Assembly: GCA_039000515.1 (NCBI GenBank)
Contig: JBCFYV010000001.1
Span: 11,020,928 to 11,084,927, forward strand
Direction: 5' to 3'
DNA: 64,000 nt
DNA from: Timema cristinae
Lineage: Eukaryota > Arthropoda > Insecta > Phasmatodea > Timematidae
Position numbers and translations under genes: made by a program. Under the pieces are notes generated by a model. The model worked only from the letters and a program-made list of their open reading frames with translations, did not search any database and was not told where the DNA came from. This document shows, one piece after another, positions 34,791 to 46,845 of this stretch; the stretch's first letter is position 1, and each line of letters starts with the position of its first letter.

Positions 34791-35601
34791 GACAAAATAA
34801 AGATTTTTGTTGTTGTCATTTAGTGCTATTTCCAGTAAAAATATAGGGATTAAATTAGACATTGACTACAAAAAAAAAATCCTAAAATTCAAAATTATTA
34901 GTGTACCAAAATTTAAGCAAATATTTAAATGTTTGAAATATTAGTTGATTTGATCGTAGATAGAGACTTTGAGTTACTAGTAAAATGAAAATTTTGGAAA
35001 TTCAAACATTATTTAGCTTTTAACATATCGGCGGAAATGTATTTGAATAGATTTTCTAGATAGTTAGCTATACATTATTTGAATGTTTGACTTGCTTTTA
35101 AAATATTTCTAGAAAATAGTAAAAAAAAAAAAAAACTTTCGTTAGATGTTCTTGAAAACCTTAATAAATTTACCTGACCATATAACCGAATATCTTGAAA
35201 CACGGTTGTTGCTTGATTACTCCATTCTATCGTGTTTTATAGGATACTAATACAGTCTTCACTGTTGAGTCCCTGTAACAATGGACCCGCTTTACCTGTG
35301 ATGGATAACATACACTGCACATGACCTGACTGAACACCACGGGTAATACGTGCAAAAGTGGTACAAGTCACTATTAAATGGATAAATAACATAAATAAAA
35401 TCTCTTAAATTCTTTAATGTTAGCTACAACCAACGACTATAGACGTGAGACGGAAAATTTTAAATTATTATTTCTGTAAGATAATTTCAAATAATAAATT
35501 AAACTAATGCAATAGAGATATAGATATCCCAAATGTCAACGTTTATACTTAAGATTAATTTATTCTAAGGGAGCTAATACCAGAAACATCATCAAATGAA
35601 C
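34791..35601. other. AT-rich sequence, nothing recognised
   Basis: No coding or RNA signal was supported. Confidence 0.4.
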
Positions 35602-35829
35602 TTTGGTGACTGTACGTTCCAACGCGCTACTCTCGCGCAATAAACTAGACTGCTGACGACGGGGAAATCGGGATTCGATCCTGGTCGGGTGTAATGAGGG
35701 TGGTTTTTCCTTAATAGCTTTCCACTCTCACTGGTGAAATTCCTCTAAATTCAACCTTCCTCATCCCCAGCACATTAACGTAACTAGTACTTAGGCGTAT
35801 AATCCTAACGGCTAGTAAGACGCGGTGAT
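35602..35829 (+). mobile_element. SINE family 2 copy
   Basis: TTTGGTGACTGTACGTTCCA head, TACTCTCGCGCAATAAACTA, GATTCGATCC B box and 3' module TAGTAAGACGCGGTG. Confidence 0.85.
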
Positions 35830-36935
35830 TTAAAAAAAAAAAGTAGTAAAGAAACAAATGAATGCGAGAATTTGTAGACCCGTTATGTTCATAATAATAC
35901 TTCAATTTTTTATCATCAATAAGTCAACTAAAATAATTTTAAGGTCAGCCCAACATTTTGTCTCTCCCCCCCCCCACCCCTCTATCCTACATGCTTCCTA
36001 TATACCCCTCCCTACCCCGGTGCCCTCTCCCCCTTCGTATAGCCCACTCGTCTCTTAACACACTATATTTTGAAGTATAATAGGATCTAGGTGCCACCTC
36101 TACCATTTAACCGCAAGCTGCCACTGCAGAAAATTTTCCTATTCAAAATTTCCCGGAAAATGTTCCTCTCTAGATATGACCACTTATACTCGAGATGATC
36201 GCTAAAATAAAATATTCTCTTTGTTACGGTTGTTATATCCTTTTCTCCCCTGACAATAGGAACTATCGGACAATGGATGCCACTGTAGTGTTGACCGGCG
36301 AGGTCACGAGTTCAATGCTTGTTAGATATAACAAGACGTGTCTTCATGATTCTCGAGTCTTCAATTCTTAACTTCACTCCGTGTTGTTACAGGATACTCG
36401 TGGCGGGGAAGAAACGGGGCTCCTAGCACTTGCCACCTACTGAGAGGTTGACTTGTACTTTTTACATCTCTCTCAGCCGGGACTCAATCCCCCACCCGAG
36501 GAGGAGACAGACCCTTGTTAGCGCTCTTGTCGAATAGTCTGACGCACTACACAAAGATTCTCGACGACTAAGTATCCGCATCAGTGGTCGGGTGGTCTAG
36601 GGTGTCACACTCGCAGTGGCTTGCTGGTGATGGAGAGGTCAGGAATTTAGTCCTACACTGGCTTACTAAGGATGTGTTTTAAATAAATAGTTCCACACCT
36701 TCTCTTAATGCAATGCCGGGCACATTTCCTCTAAATTAGAAGAAGTGTTTCACGGTTGGGAATGGTTTAAAGTGAGCAGCTCCATAGTTCTTATATTCAC
36801 GAGCTACAGCCTATAGCTTAGTTCAGGGCCACTTTGTCCTTTAGGCCGACTAGGCACAGTACCTAGGGCCTACCAACCTTTTAAGGTCAACAATATTTCA
36901 CTTTAAAAAAATCCCAAGTAAGAAAAAGCAACCAA

Positions 36936-36941
<6 letters not shown>
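35830..36941. other. No gene; two more tRNA-like SINE relics
   Basis: Around 36250-36540 and 36570-36760 are tRNA-like heads (GGTCGGGTGGTCTAGGGTGT) followed by bodies resembling SINE families in this window. A C-rich stretch lies near 35965-36035. Confidence 0.4.

Positions 36942-36968
<27 letters not shown>
36942..36968. repeat. (TA)n microsatellite
   Basis: About 27 bp of alternating TA. Confidence 0.9.
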
Positions 36969-37490
36969 ATGTATGTATTGAATGAGAAAACAACAATCAT
37001 TTACGTCATCCTGTTTTTCAACAGCTTCACTGATACAATTAAAGACATAGTTGTAAACAAGTTTATGTTATTAAGCGCAATTGCATTGCACGTATCGCAA
37101 ACTACTGGCGGACCCAGGGTATTGTGTCGACAGAGCTTCAGAGGCGTTCATGGTGCATTCAAATTTGCTAGTATTTCCAAGATTCATTGATTGTTTTTTG
37201 TGCGTGCAGACAGTGAAATTAGTATAGAAATGAGTAAAAATATCGGATGCACACACAGGAAAAAGTGCATAAGGCCTATGAAAGTCATAAAACGGCCCTG
37301 GTTCAGTTCCACAAGAAGCCGCATCACATACCAGTGATACTATTACGTAACCGGGTCTTAGCTCTATCTCTGATATTGCCAGTTCAGATTTCGTGTGAAT
37401 CCGCTTCGTGTTGTTTTTTTTATCTATCTTTATGTTTTTCATTACAGGAATTAGCACGATATGTAATATCTGACCGGTTATCGGTATAGG

Positions 37491-37985
37491 TTGTGTCCAC
37501 CATCTTAGATTTTTAAAGTTTCTTTTTTTCTTGGAAAGATGGCATGCTCCATAGCGGCCATGCCATTTTATTTTAGCCCTTTAGGACTCAATTTGTACGT
37601 TGCGTCCACCATATTGTATCCACCATATTGGATTTTACAATTTTTTTTTTTTTCTCAGAAGATGGCATGATCTATAGCATCCACGGAAAATTTCAACTAT
37701 CTAGAACACAATTTGGACGTTACATCTATCATCTTGGATTTTTCAGTTTTCATTTTTTTTTCTCACAGAAAGATGGCATGCTTTATAGCCCTTATGGAAA
37801 AATTTCAGCTTTTTAGGATTCAATTTGTACGTTGTGTCCACCATCTTGGATTTTCAATTTCCGTTAGTTTTTTTTCTTTCAGAAATATGTTATGAACCGT
37901 AGCACCTTTAAAATCACTCAGCTCTCTAGGACTCAATTAGAAAATTGTATCCGCCATTTTAGACCCCCATCTTGGATTGTTCAAG
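37491..37985. repeat. About 112-bp tandem repeat, about 5 diverged copies
   Basis: Each copy has GTCCACCATCTTGGATTTT, a T-run of 8-14 bases, CAGAAAGATGGCATG, and TAGGACTCAATTTGTACGTT. Copies are considerably diverged, so this array is old. Confidence 0.85.
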
Positions 37986-38088
37986 TTTCGCATTGCTTCA
38001 TACCGGCAAACAAAATGTCATCTCTCTAATCTATGATATCTGTTCGTGGGAGAAAAAGCCCTAGGAGGACAAACAGACACATCATGGA

Positions 38089-38090
<2 letters not shown>

Positions 38091-38150
<60 letters not shown>

Positions 38151-38151
38151 T
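38091..38151. repeat. (TA)n microsatellite
   Basis: About 60 bp of alternating TA with short interruptions. Confidence 0.95.
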
Positions 38152-38499
38152 AGGGCCTATATGATATATATTGAGACAATGTTGCTAATTTCTTGTAACT
38201 GAAGGGTAGTGGAAAAGGGGTAGGCAGCTGAACGAAGGAAATATCAAACTTTGAGCTCCCTTTCAACCCAAACAAGTCTTACAAAGTAACTCAGGGGTGA
38301 CATCTCTACTTTTTATCAGTCACTTCGTCTCTTCTGACCGAGATATGCCGAGGAAACACGACAGTCTATTGTCATGTCATCTCATAGTTCAGTCTGAACT
38401 AGATCATTTCTATAAGGTGAAATAGTTCAGATAGGAAAGCCGTTCATTTCGGACTATTCGTTCGTGAACCACACATTTCTGCTCTGACTTTTCTTCCTC

Positions 38500-38562
38500 A
38501 TCTCTGCCCTATTATTATAAATGTGCGGATAACACGGATGGGTGGTAATACGCGGTGCCAAC
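38500..38562 (+). mobile_element. SINE 3'-module fragment
   Basis: GCGGATAACACGGATGGGTG and GTAATACGCGGTGCC match the shared 3' module; the upstream part is missing. Confidence 0.5.
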
Positions 38563-40511
38563 TTATTCCTCTCCGAACATTCGTGAGATAAAAAAACAAC
38601 TGTAAGTATAAAAAACAACGTTTTCACAACAGCAAAAACAACAGCAACAACATCAAACAGGCTTGTCCCAACATTGTTAACAGCAAACGAACAAACGGAC
38701 GTAAGATCAGCGAAGGTTTGTCATCATCAGCATCTCTTTGTCGTGACTCCCCGGGGAGTCGTGAAGTTTGATGCCCGTCCTTCTTCCGCGCATGCGCTGC
38801 ACCTGATCATCAACCAACGCACTGTGGTGTGTTTCTTCTTACGAGCACCTGCGACTTGCGAGTATAACTTTGTGCCGCACAAGATTCACAACGAACCGCG
38901 AAAGAGAATAAAAGGTCGTTCTATTATCGGGCGAGGTTCTTAGTCGCTACGTCAACTTGGTGACTACTATACGGATGTAATTCCGTCTTTGGAAAGTGTA
39001 CGTACCAAATACTCCAATGAAATATCGTCGTCTCATTACCAAAACTTCGTATATCTAATTCACATTTAAATGCTTGAAATTTGTTTAATAAATACACTAT
39101 GGCCTAGCATGGTTTATATTTGACGGGTAAGGGGAAATGAGGGGGAGGGGGGAAATTCGCACTACACATTTTCCAGGACAACCCATAAGGATCCCAGCAA
39201 ATACTTTTTTTAAAATTTATTTTAAATATGAAAGAACCTATTTTAACCATAATTTACAATGCATGAGAAAAGTCTCATTATTGCCCAAAAGATGGCACCA
39301 CTAGCTCCATTTGAGCTAAAATTGGACTCTCATCCTTTTCCCTTGTACCTTTCAATTGATATCAATCACTACATTCGACCCTTACATTCCATTGGTTCTA
39401 GATAGCGAGAAAATACCTCCAACTAAGTGATCCCATATTATTTACCAGTTGGAGCCAAAAAATAAACTTGATTGCTTCAGCCACGAAATTCTGACTCATC
39501 GGAAAATAAACAAATAAACATGGGGCTTTTAAATTAAATATATGATTATGTGGCTATTTACTATGTAATTAATAGTTTACAAATATTAATGACGTTTTTC
39601 GAATTATTAAAACATCTGCAATACATACAAAATTAAGTATTCATCCGACGTATAAAGTCAGTTTATCTTTCAAAAGCGGTATTGTATAATCTTAATACAT
39701 ACACTTTCTGATACCCTTAATGATTGTTTAATTGAACGTAATTTGAATACGAGTCCTGCTTATGACAGGTAAAACGCCGCCAATGGCAGGTGTACACCGC
39801 TAACGACAATCTAAAGCCACGCAACTCTTCAAAGAACTCGGTCAAAGCTCTCATCAACAGCGGAGTTTGGTTTAGCAACGAGTAAGAAGGTCGGATGGTA
39901 ATTATCGGGGGCTTGTGTGTGCGTGTGTAGAAATATGCGAGGGTATTCTTCAAGGTCGTTTGTTTAATGTGGAGGGCTAGGTGATGTGTCGGTGCTCCAG
40001 ACCCTGAATTGAGAAGTATAGTTTGGATTGGCTGCATTTTGGTAGAGCTCCAATGTCTCAGTTTATATCCTCTTACTTGACAAATACTGGTGCAGTTTCC
40101 TTTTATTCCACCCTCCTTAATGCGCATCCAACGCCAGCACTTAGACGAGTTGCAGACTTCTCTAAATCGCGCGTTATTTAAGATGTGGTTTGCTATTAAT
40201 AAGCATGGTTTACGCCTAAATATAGTTGAAAGATATCAAATTTCCCGATAGGATTAAAAAACTTACACTTTATAAAGTTTTATAATTAAAAAAACCCCAA
40301 TAGGTCCAGTTATCACATTTTCAGGGATGTGTCATGCGTAATGTGGAGCTTCTGAGATTGATATCAAGATTTCCTCAAACAAATAAATTACAGAGCCATA
40401 ACAGGAAATGTTAAGATAATTAAGGATGGTGTCACACCCAATATCACCTCTGAGGTATCCACAGATCTTATGGAGAGAAGGATTATCTTCGTTCTTTCTC
40501 AGTTAACTGTT
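38563..40511. other. No supported gene; promoter-like patch at 38.7-38.95 kb
   Basis: A GC-richer patch holds the palindrome GCGCATGCGC (38788-38797) and AGAATAAAAGGTC. Open frames at 38674-38943 (+) and 39717-40127 (-) have no recognisable family. Confidence 0.35.
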
Positions 40512-40809
40512 GGTGACCTGGAGGTCTAGGGGTAAGGTGTCAGACTTCTGTGCTAGGGTCCGGGGTTCAATCCTCGGTCCCGGCACAGATTTATCTGATT
40601 GCCAAACCCTTCCTTCACCTCTGACAATACGTGTATTAATCACATCTTGTGAATGTGTGGAATGCCAGGCCTCCACCGTGGTTCGGATTCCACGTTAAAC
40701 TGTAGGTCCTTCATTCCATCTCACAATCACCCTACCATTACACGTTAGCGTAAGTTCGTATAACCCGAACGGGTAGTTAGACGCGGGGCTAATAATAATA
40801 ATAATAATA

Positions 40810-40840
<31 letters not shown>

Positions 40841-40857
40841 TAATATAATAATAATAA
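40512..40857 (+). mobile_element. SINE family 1, full length with TSD
   Basis: GGTGACCTGGAGGTCTAGGG head, GGTTCAATCC B box, 3' module and a long (TAA)n tail. TTAACTGTT is duplicated at 40503-40511 and 40858-40866. Confidence 0.94.
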
Positions 40858-41140
40858 TTAACTGTTGCCAAATCTCCCCGCTCTCAGTTATGTCAGAACG
40901 GGGTGTGTTGGGGTAAGAAGGAGGTACTGGCAACTCGACTAACCATCGTTGCAAAACTTGTCTTATATTTGAGGGTAGATTGACCACAATAAAATGAGAG
41001 AATGACAACGCTGTTTCCCAATAGTAGGCACGCAGTTGCCTCAGCAATGTTATTCAGTGTAATTGCTTTGAAGTTTCAGGATTTACCTTTAAGTAGGTGA
41101 CACCCTTAACCTAGCCAACTAAGTAATTTTTTTTATCAAG

Positions 41141-41363
41141 TTGTCAGGTTGTACGCATATACGATAATTACTCTGATGTGGTAAGAATAAGGAAGGAAGC
41201 ATTTTAAAGTTAATCTACCCCCATTCAGATGGAAAACATTTAGGACCCCGCCACCCCTACCTCAGTAGACCCAACTGGGATTCTAACCCCGATCTCCCCG
41301 TTATCAACAGGCCAGCTTAACATGAGAATGACGCTTTAGATGAGAATTCGGTCATCGAAGTGG
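41141..41363 (-). mobile_element. SINE family 2 copy, - strand, diverged
   Basis: On the - strand: CCACTTCGATGACCGAATTC head, GGTTAGAATCC B box and the family body. The 3' module is eroded. Confidence 0.65.
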
Positions 41364-42013
41364 AATAATTTGAGTTGCTGTTATTCGGAAGGTCTAATAT
41401 AGGCCTACTTATATGTTTTTATTTACAGTATCTAACATGACATTTCTGAACATAAGCTAGCCTCATCACATGACTTACAAACTGTTCTAACCTAAGACAA
41501 CCTCAATGAAGCGTCAAATATCCGAACCAACTACAATAATTGTCGTCCCACGTTCGACGAAAATCAAGAAGAGAACCTGCTCGAGTATCGCAGAAATTCA
41601 CAAGATAGCAGAGATACATCTTGACCCATAATGCATAGCGACGCAAGCTTATCTAAACTGATTATCAATATATTTATTTTGCGAATACTTCCTTCTGTGG
41701 TTGCATGTCTAACGCGCTATTCGCACAGTAGACTTAGACAGTCGTACTTTGTTCCATGTGGAGGGCGGGGCTGGGAGCGCAGTTGATGCGATCATAGAGA
41801 CAGACATTAGACCAGGTTGTAAAAACCTCGTATTACTTTATACTGCAATTTGGTATCAAGTGCGCCTAGCTTGGCACTTAAGTGTTCTGGCCTGTTGCAC
41901 TCACTCACTACACTCTAAACATCGACACTAATGTACAACAGTTTAACTTGTAAGGGGAAAGTTGCGTTTAAAAAAATATGGTGAGAAGTCAAAGATCAAA
42001 GTGTAGCTCATAT
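41364..42013. other. No gene; SINE head fragment near 41688-41745
   Basis: CTTCTGTGGTTGCATGTCTA and CGCGCTATTCGCACAGTAGA match the family 2 head only. Confidence 0.45.
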
Positions 42014-42264
42014 AAAGAGAGAGAGAGATAGAGAAGGAGAAGAGGAATGGGGAGAAAGAGGAAGAAGGGAAGAAATAGAATGAGAAAGGGATCGACGAAA
42101 AAAATTAAGGAAAGACAGAGAATAAAGATAGAGATGTAAATGAAGCGATGGAGAAAGAAAAATAAGGGAAAGAAAGTGAGATAAAGAGGAACCAGAGAGA
42201 GGGGAGAATGTAAGGCGAGAGAATGATTGAGAAGAGATGGATAAGAAGAAGAAGAAGAAAGGAG
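42014..42264 (+). repeat. Polypurine (GA-rich) tract
   Basis: About 250 bp almost entirely A and G on the + strand, starting with a GAGAGAGAGA run and including AAGAAGAAGAAG. Irregular rather than a clean microsatellite. Confidence 0.85.
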
Positions 42265-42853
42265 GAGTGATAAATGTTATATGATAGCGAACTGTTTAAG
42301 TGCGATTATAAGATTGTGTGCCTGGAAAGAAGTGGAATTCTGGGAGAAATCTAAGCCGAGGTCTGAGCTGAAAGAGCTTGGTAACCGCTGCTCTAGATTA
42401 GACCATCGAGGACGCATCCCCTGGACTGAGACAACCCGCCTTACACCAGCTCTTTGACAGGGAACACGTTCGTCGGAATTATTGTTCTGTTTACATCGCG
42501 GTCAAATTGTCGGCCTACAGGTGAGACTTTCTAAAAATTGGCCAATTCGCCAATTCCATCGCATTAAAAAAACAACCGCAACCTTACCGATGATTGTGGG
42601 GGGAGGGGGGGGGATGAATACATTTCGCAAACGATATCAAAAACATAAAATTATAGCCTGTCAAGCAACAAATTATGATTTGATGAATCAATGCAAGGAC
42701 GTGAGAATGGCGTGTATAGTGAAATGCAAACCTATATTCTTTTATTGAATATACAGGATGTACCATACATGAGGGAGAAACTTCAGTGGTAGACAGGAGA
42801 TACAAAAATAATGAAAGAAGTTTATATGAACATGTGTTCCATTTTGAACTTGT
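42265..42853. other. No supported gene
   Basis: The open frames at 42482-42748 (+) and 42584-42805 (-) have no family resemblance. Confidence 0.4.
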
Positions 42854-42996
42854 TTGCGTGGAGGGAGAGTGGAGGAAAACATTTAAGAATCACCACCCTC
42901 AGTACATCAGACCGGAATCCGAACCTCGATATCACTGTCGTAAGAAGTCCAGTCTCTTGTGAGAGTGTCGCCTTAGACCATGCAGTCACTGAAGCA
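42854..42996 (-). mobile_element. Partial SINE family 2, - strand
   Basis: Head and body are present (complement of CATGGTCTAAGGCGACACTC, GGTTCGGATTCC). The 3' module is missing. Confidence 0.75.
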
Positions 42997-43288
42997 GGTA
43001 ATGTGAGCTGTTTAACATTATAGGAAATGCTCGAAATGTCCACCTTCAGCCTGAATGTAAGTCTTGTAGTGCAACGTATTTTTGAAAAGGTTTGGCATTC
43101 TACGTCACGAAGACTGCAGGCTTTTATACAGAGTGAAAGCAGCAATCTAGAGCACTTATTATAATGTTAAGCAGCTCCACATTACTGGGGTACAAACACA
43201 CTACAGATTGCAAACAAGGTAGAGTGGCTCCCATATGTTTGGGTACACCCTGTAGTCTATATAAGTTTAAGAAAAATTAAAATGAATG

Positions 43289-43536
43289 CGAACCCTCTTC
43301 GGTGACCGCATGGTCTAAGGTGTCACTCTCGCAGTAGACTAGACTGCTGATAAAGGGGAGATCGAGGTTCGAATCTCGGTTGGGTGCGTGAGGGTGGTTT
43401 TCCTAAAAGGATTTTCCACTCTCCCACAACGCAAATTCAGGTACATTTCCTCTATATTCAACCTCCCTCATCCCTAACTCTTTAGTATAATTAGTACATA
43501 TGCATATAACCTGAACAGTTAGTAAGACCCAGTTAA
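43289..43536 (+). mobile_element. SINE family 2 copy
   Basis: TCTTCGGTGACCGCATGGTC head, CTCGCAGTAGACTAGACTGC, GGTTCGAATC B box, body, and 3' module with CTGAACAGTTAGTAAGACCC. Confidence 0.88.
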
Positions 43537-43544
43537 AAAACAAA

Positions 43545-43924
43545 GTCTCATACATGACTGTACGATGTATGAGCTGTCTTAGAATGAGCTGCCATCACGT
43601 TCTCCGAGATAGAGACGAATTCAGTCTTGTACATGACTGTACGCTGTATGAGCTGTTTGAAATGAGCTGCCTCACGTTCTCCGAGATAGAGACGAATACA
43701 GTCTTGACATGACTGTACGACTGTATGAGCTGTATTGAAATGAGCTGCCATCACGTTCTCCGAGATAGAGACGAATAAAGTCTTGTCATGACTGTACGAT
43801 GTATGAGTTGTATTGAAATGAGCTGCCGTCACGTTCTCCGAGATAGAGACGAATACAGTCTTGTACATGACTGTACGCTGTATGAGCTGTATTGAAATGA
43901 GCTGCCGTCACGTTCTCCGAGATA
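43545..43924. repeat. About 79-bp tandem array, about 5 copies
   Basis: Unit: ACTGTACGATGTATGAGCTG, TATTGAAATGAGCTGCCATC, ACGTTCTCCGAGATAGAGAC, GAATACAGTCTTGTACATG. Units differ by 1-5-bp indels. The - strand frames across it are by-products of the repetition. Confidence 0.9.
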
Positions 43925-44423
43925 ACATCTGAAATCGGACAGTCGCAAGTGATCTTTGAGTGATTACGGTCTGAGGAACATGAAGTAGGTTCGTTAGGCG
44001 CGCTTGTGGGCGTATGGAGGTCACGGTATGTGCGACCTTTTACGCGAATCAACCGTCTTCTGTTCTGCGGGCGTAACTCAAGTTTCGGTTGTTTAGGGAG
44101 CGACTGGGACTAATGCGACGTGTTTTGTTGGTATAATTAATAATCCATTTGTAGACGTTACTTCGATTCTATAGTTAACAAATATTTGTTTGTACAAAAC
44201 CTTTTGATCGGAGGAATATACACACCCTCCCCCGTTTACTGACTGCCCTATGGTCGAGTGGTTAGTAGGTCACCCGCGTGAATATGTGACCTGGGATTGG
44301 TATTTTACATCGCATATGTACTGAAATTTGTGTGTTAGGAGTGAGAATAGTTAATTTTAGATATGAAGTGTACCTACATTTGCAAGTATAAGAAGAGCGT
44401 GTAAAACTAATTAAGAAAATTCA
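43925..44423. other. No supported gene; tRNA-like sequence near 44.24 kb
   Basis: CCCTATGGTCGAGTGGTTAG has an A-box-like look but lacks a good B box. The GC-richer part at 43930-44100 gives a - strand frame with no recognised family. Confidence 0.35.
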
Positions 44424-44588
44424 CCCTCGAATCTCGGTCAAGGTGGTTTTCTCAAAATCGCTTTCCACTCTGCCTCCACGCAAATGCGGGTATACTTCAT
44501 CCAAATATAACCTTCCTAATCCCTGAAAAACCATTAGTGTAATTAGTATACAGGCGTATGACCCAAACGGGTAGTAAGACGTGGTGAT
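44424..44588 (+). mobile_element. 5'-truncated SINE family 2
   Basis: Starts at the B-box region CTCGAATCTCGGTCAAGG and runs to the 3' module AACGGGTAGTAAGACGTGG. Confidence 0.82.
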
Positions 44589-44641
44589 ACAGAATAAGAA
44601 TGAATTTAAAAAAAAATTCTGATAAACAATTCTTTTCTTCC

Positions 44642-44898
44642 TTCTGTGCTGGCGGCCGGGGTTCGATCCTGGTCCCGGCACAGATTTATCTGATTACCAA
44701 ACCCTTCCTTCACCTCTGACAAGATTATAATATGTGAATGTGGGGAATGCCAGGCCTCCACCGTGGTTCGGATTCCACGTTAAACTTTTAGTCCTCATTT
44801 CATCTCACAATCACCCTTCCATTACACATTAGCGTAAGTGCGTTAACCCGAACGGGTAGTAAGAGCAGTGCATAAATAATAATAATAATAATAATAAT
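44642..44898 (+). mobile_element. SINE family 1, 5' end trimmed
   Basis: CTTCTGTGCTGGCGGCCGGG, GGTTCGATCC B box, family body, 3' module and (TAA)n tail. Confidence 0.88.
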
Positions 44899-44961
44899 CT
44901 TTCTCAAGCATATTAAAAATTATCTCTCCTTATTAACATAAAATGAGTTTTAAAATATCTT

Positions 44962-45161
44962 ATTTTATTACACCACTGGGGCTATACGTTAATGGACTGG
45001 TCATGAGGAAGATAGAGTTTTAAAGATAATACACAATCATTTTGCTTGGAGGGAGAGTGATAAACCATTTTATAAAAATAACACACTCTCAGAACACCCA
45101 ACCAGGATTTTAGCCCCTTACCTCCCCGTCATCGGCAGTATGGTCTATTGTCTTGGATCAG
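44962..45161 (-). mobile_element. Diverged SINE family 2, - strand
   Basis: Body complement TTGCTTGGAGGGAGAGTGAT and ACCTCCCCGTCATCGGCAGT are recognisable; both ends are worn. Confidence 0.65.
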
Positions 45162-45773
45162 GCGTGTCAAAATCGTTTGTACTAAAGGGTCACATTGAAA
45201 ATTGAAGATACCAAGAGGGGGCTATTTCAGAAAAGTCATTATTGTCACCTTATTAAATAAAAAATTTATAAAATCATAAATTTTAAAATTCTTACCATAG
45301 TAAAAAGAAAATTAAAAACACATAGAAGATTAAGAATGACTATTTCTTCCCAAATATTACAAACTTTTTTTTATATAGATAGAGTGTTAATGTTAGGCCT
45401 TATATCTTGAGAGCTAGTTACTTTGATATTTGATAACAAATTCATTTCCGTTCCGTGTTAGTTCCTTTTCGTGTGAGAGAACAACAGTGCACGTAATGGG
45501 TGGGCTGATTTAACAATTTTTCGTAGCCGATTTCTAGTTAGTAAATTGTACAACAATTGGGCAAACCTACCTCACTTGCTAAATTTTACCAAATAATAAA
45601 CAATTCCCATATTTCATAATCACAAACCATGAGCCTTATTAATACATAGTATTAAGTTGCGTTGATGTTGGTTCAACAAGAAAACCACAGGCCGCATATA
45701 ATATAATGGATTGGGCCATAAGCTTGACCTGCTTCTCTGAGACCAGTGTGGTCCAAAGTTGGATCATAGAATG
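45162..45773. other. No gene; hAT-like terminal motif at its start
   Basis: CAGGCGTGTCAAAATCGTTT followed by AAAGGGTCACATTGAA resembles a hAT transposon terminus. The rest is AT-rich. Confidence 0.35.
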
Positions 45774-46845
45774 ATGTCTCCTTGTTCTGGTAGTGGTTCT
45801 AAGGGTTCTAAGACAATATCTCCTTGTTCTGGTAGTGGTTATAAGGGTTCTAGGACAATATCTCCTTGTACTGGTAGTGGTTCTAAGGTTTCTAGACAAT
45901 ATCTCCTTGTACTGGTAGTGGTTCTAAGGCTTCTAAGACAATGTCTCCTTGTTCTGGTAGTGGTTCTAAGGCTTCTAAGACAATGTCTCCTTGTTCTGGT
46001 AGTGGTTCTAAGGGTTCTAGGACAATATCTCCTTGTCTGGTAGTGGTTTAAGGGTTCTAGGACAATGTCTCCTTGTACTGGTAGTGGTTCTAAGGCTTCT
46101 AAGACAATGTCTCCTTGTTCTGGTAGTGGTTCTAAGGGTTCTAAGACAATATCTCCTTGTTCTGGTAGTGGTTTAAGGGTTCTAGGACAATATCTCCTTG
46201 TACTGGTAGTGGTTCTAAGGCTTCTAAGACAATGTCTCCTTGTTCTGGTAGTGGTTCTAAGGGTTTCTAGGACAATATCTCCTTGTACTGGTAGTGGTTC
46301 TAAGGCTTCTAAGACAATGTCTCCTTGTTCTGGTAGTGGTTCTAAGGGTTCTAGGACAATATCTCCTTGTTCTGGTAGTGGTTATAAGGGTTCTAAGACA
46401 ATGTCTCCTTGTTCTGGTAGTGGTTCTAAGGGTTCTAAGACAATATCTCCTTGTTCTGGTAGTGGTTCTAAGGTTTCTAGGACAATATCTCCTTGTTCTG
46501 GTAGTGGTTCTAAGGCTTCTAAGACAATGTCTCCTTGTTCTGGTAGTGGTTCTAAGGGTTCTAGGACAATTCTCCTTGTACTGGTAGTGGTTATAAGGTT
46601 TCTAAGACAATATCTCCTTGTTCTGGTAGTGGCTCTAAGGGTTCTAAGACAATGTCTCCTTGTTCTGGTATTGGTTCTAAGGGTTCTAAGACAATGTCTC
46701 CTTGTTCTGGTATTGGTTCTAAGGGTTCTAAGACAATGTCTCCTTGTTCTGGTATTGGTTCTAAGGGTTCTAAGACAATGTCTCCTTGTTCTGGTATTGG
46801 TTCTAAGGGTTCAAGGACAATGTATCCTTGTTCTGATAGTGTTCC
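45774..46845 (-). repeat. 42-bp array seeded by the transporter stop-codon region, about 25 copies
   Basis: On the - strand units read GAACCAATACCAGAACAAGG, AGACATTGTCTTAGAACCCT, TA. The end of the transporter coding sequence (ACTATCAGAACAAGG, ATACATTGTCCTTGAACCCT, TAG) is itself the first, slightly different unit. The array therefore grew from the last codons and the stop. The long + strand frames across it are by-products. Confidence 0.93.

Noticed and set aside
37071..37457. 128-codon - strand frame
   Set aside because: No domain or homology recognised, low-complexity start, and no splice or promoter support.
43548..44052. - strand frames with SENVTAAHFNTAH repeats
   Set aside because: Tandem-repeat translation with indels; no acceptor or family match was found, although a lost exon cannot be excluded.
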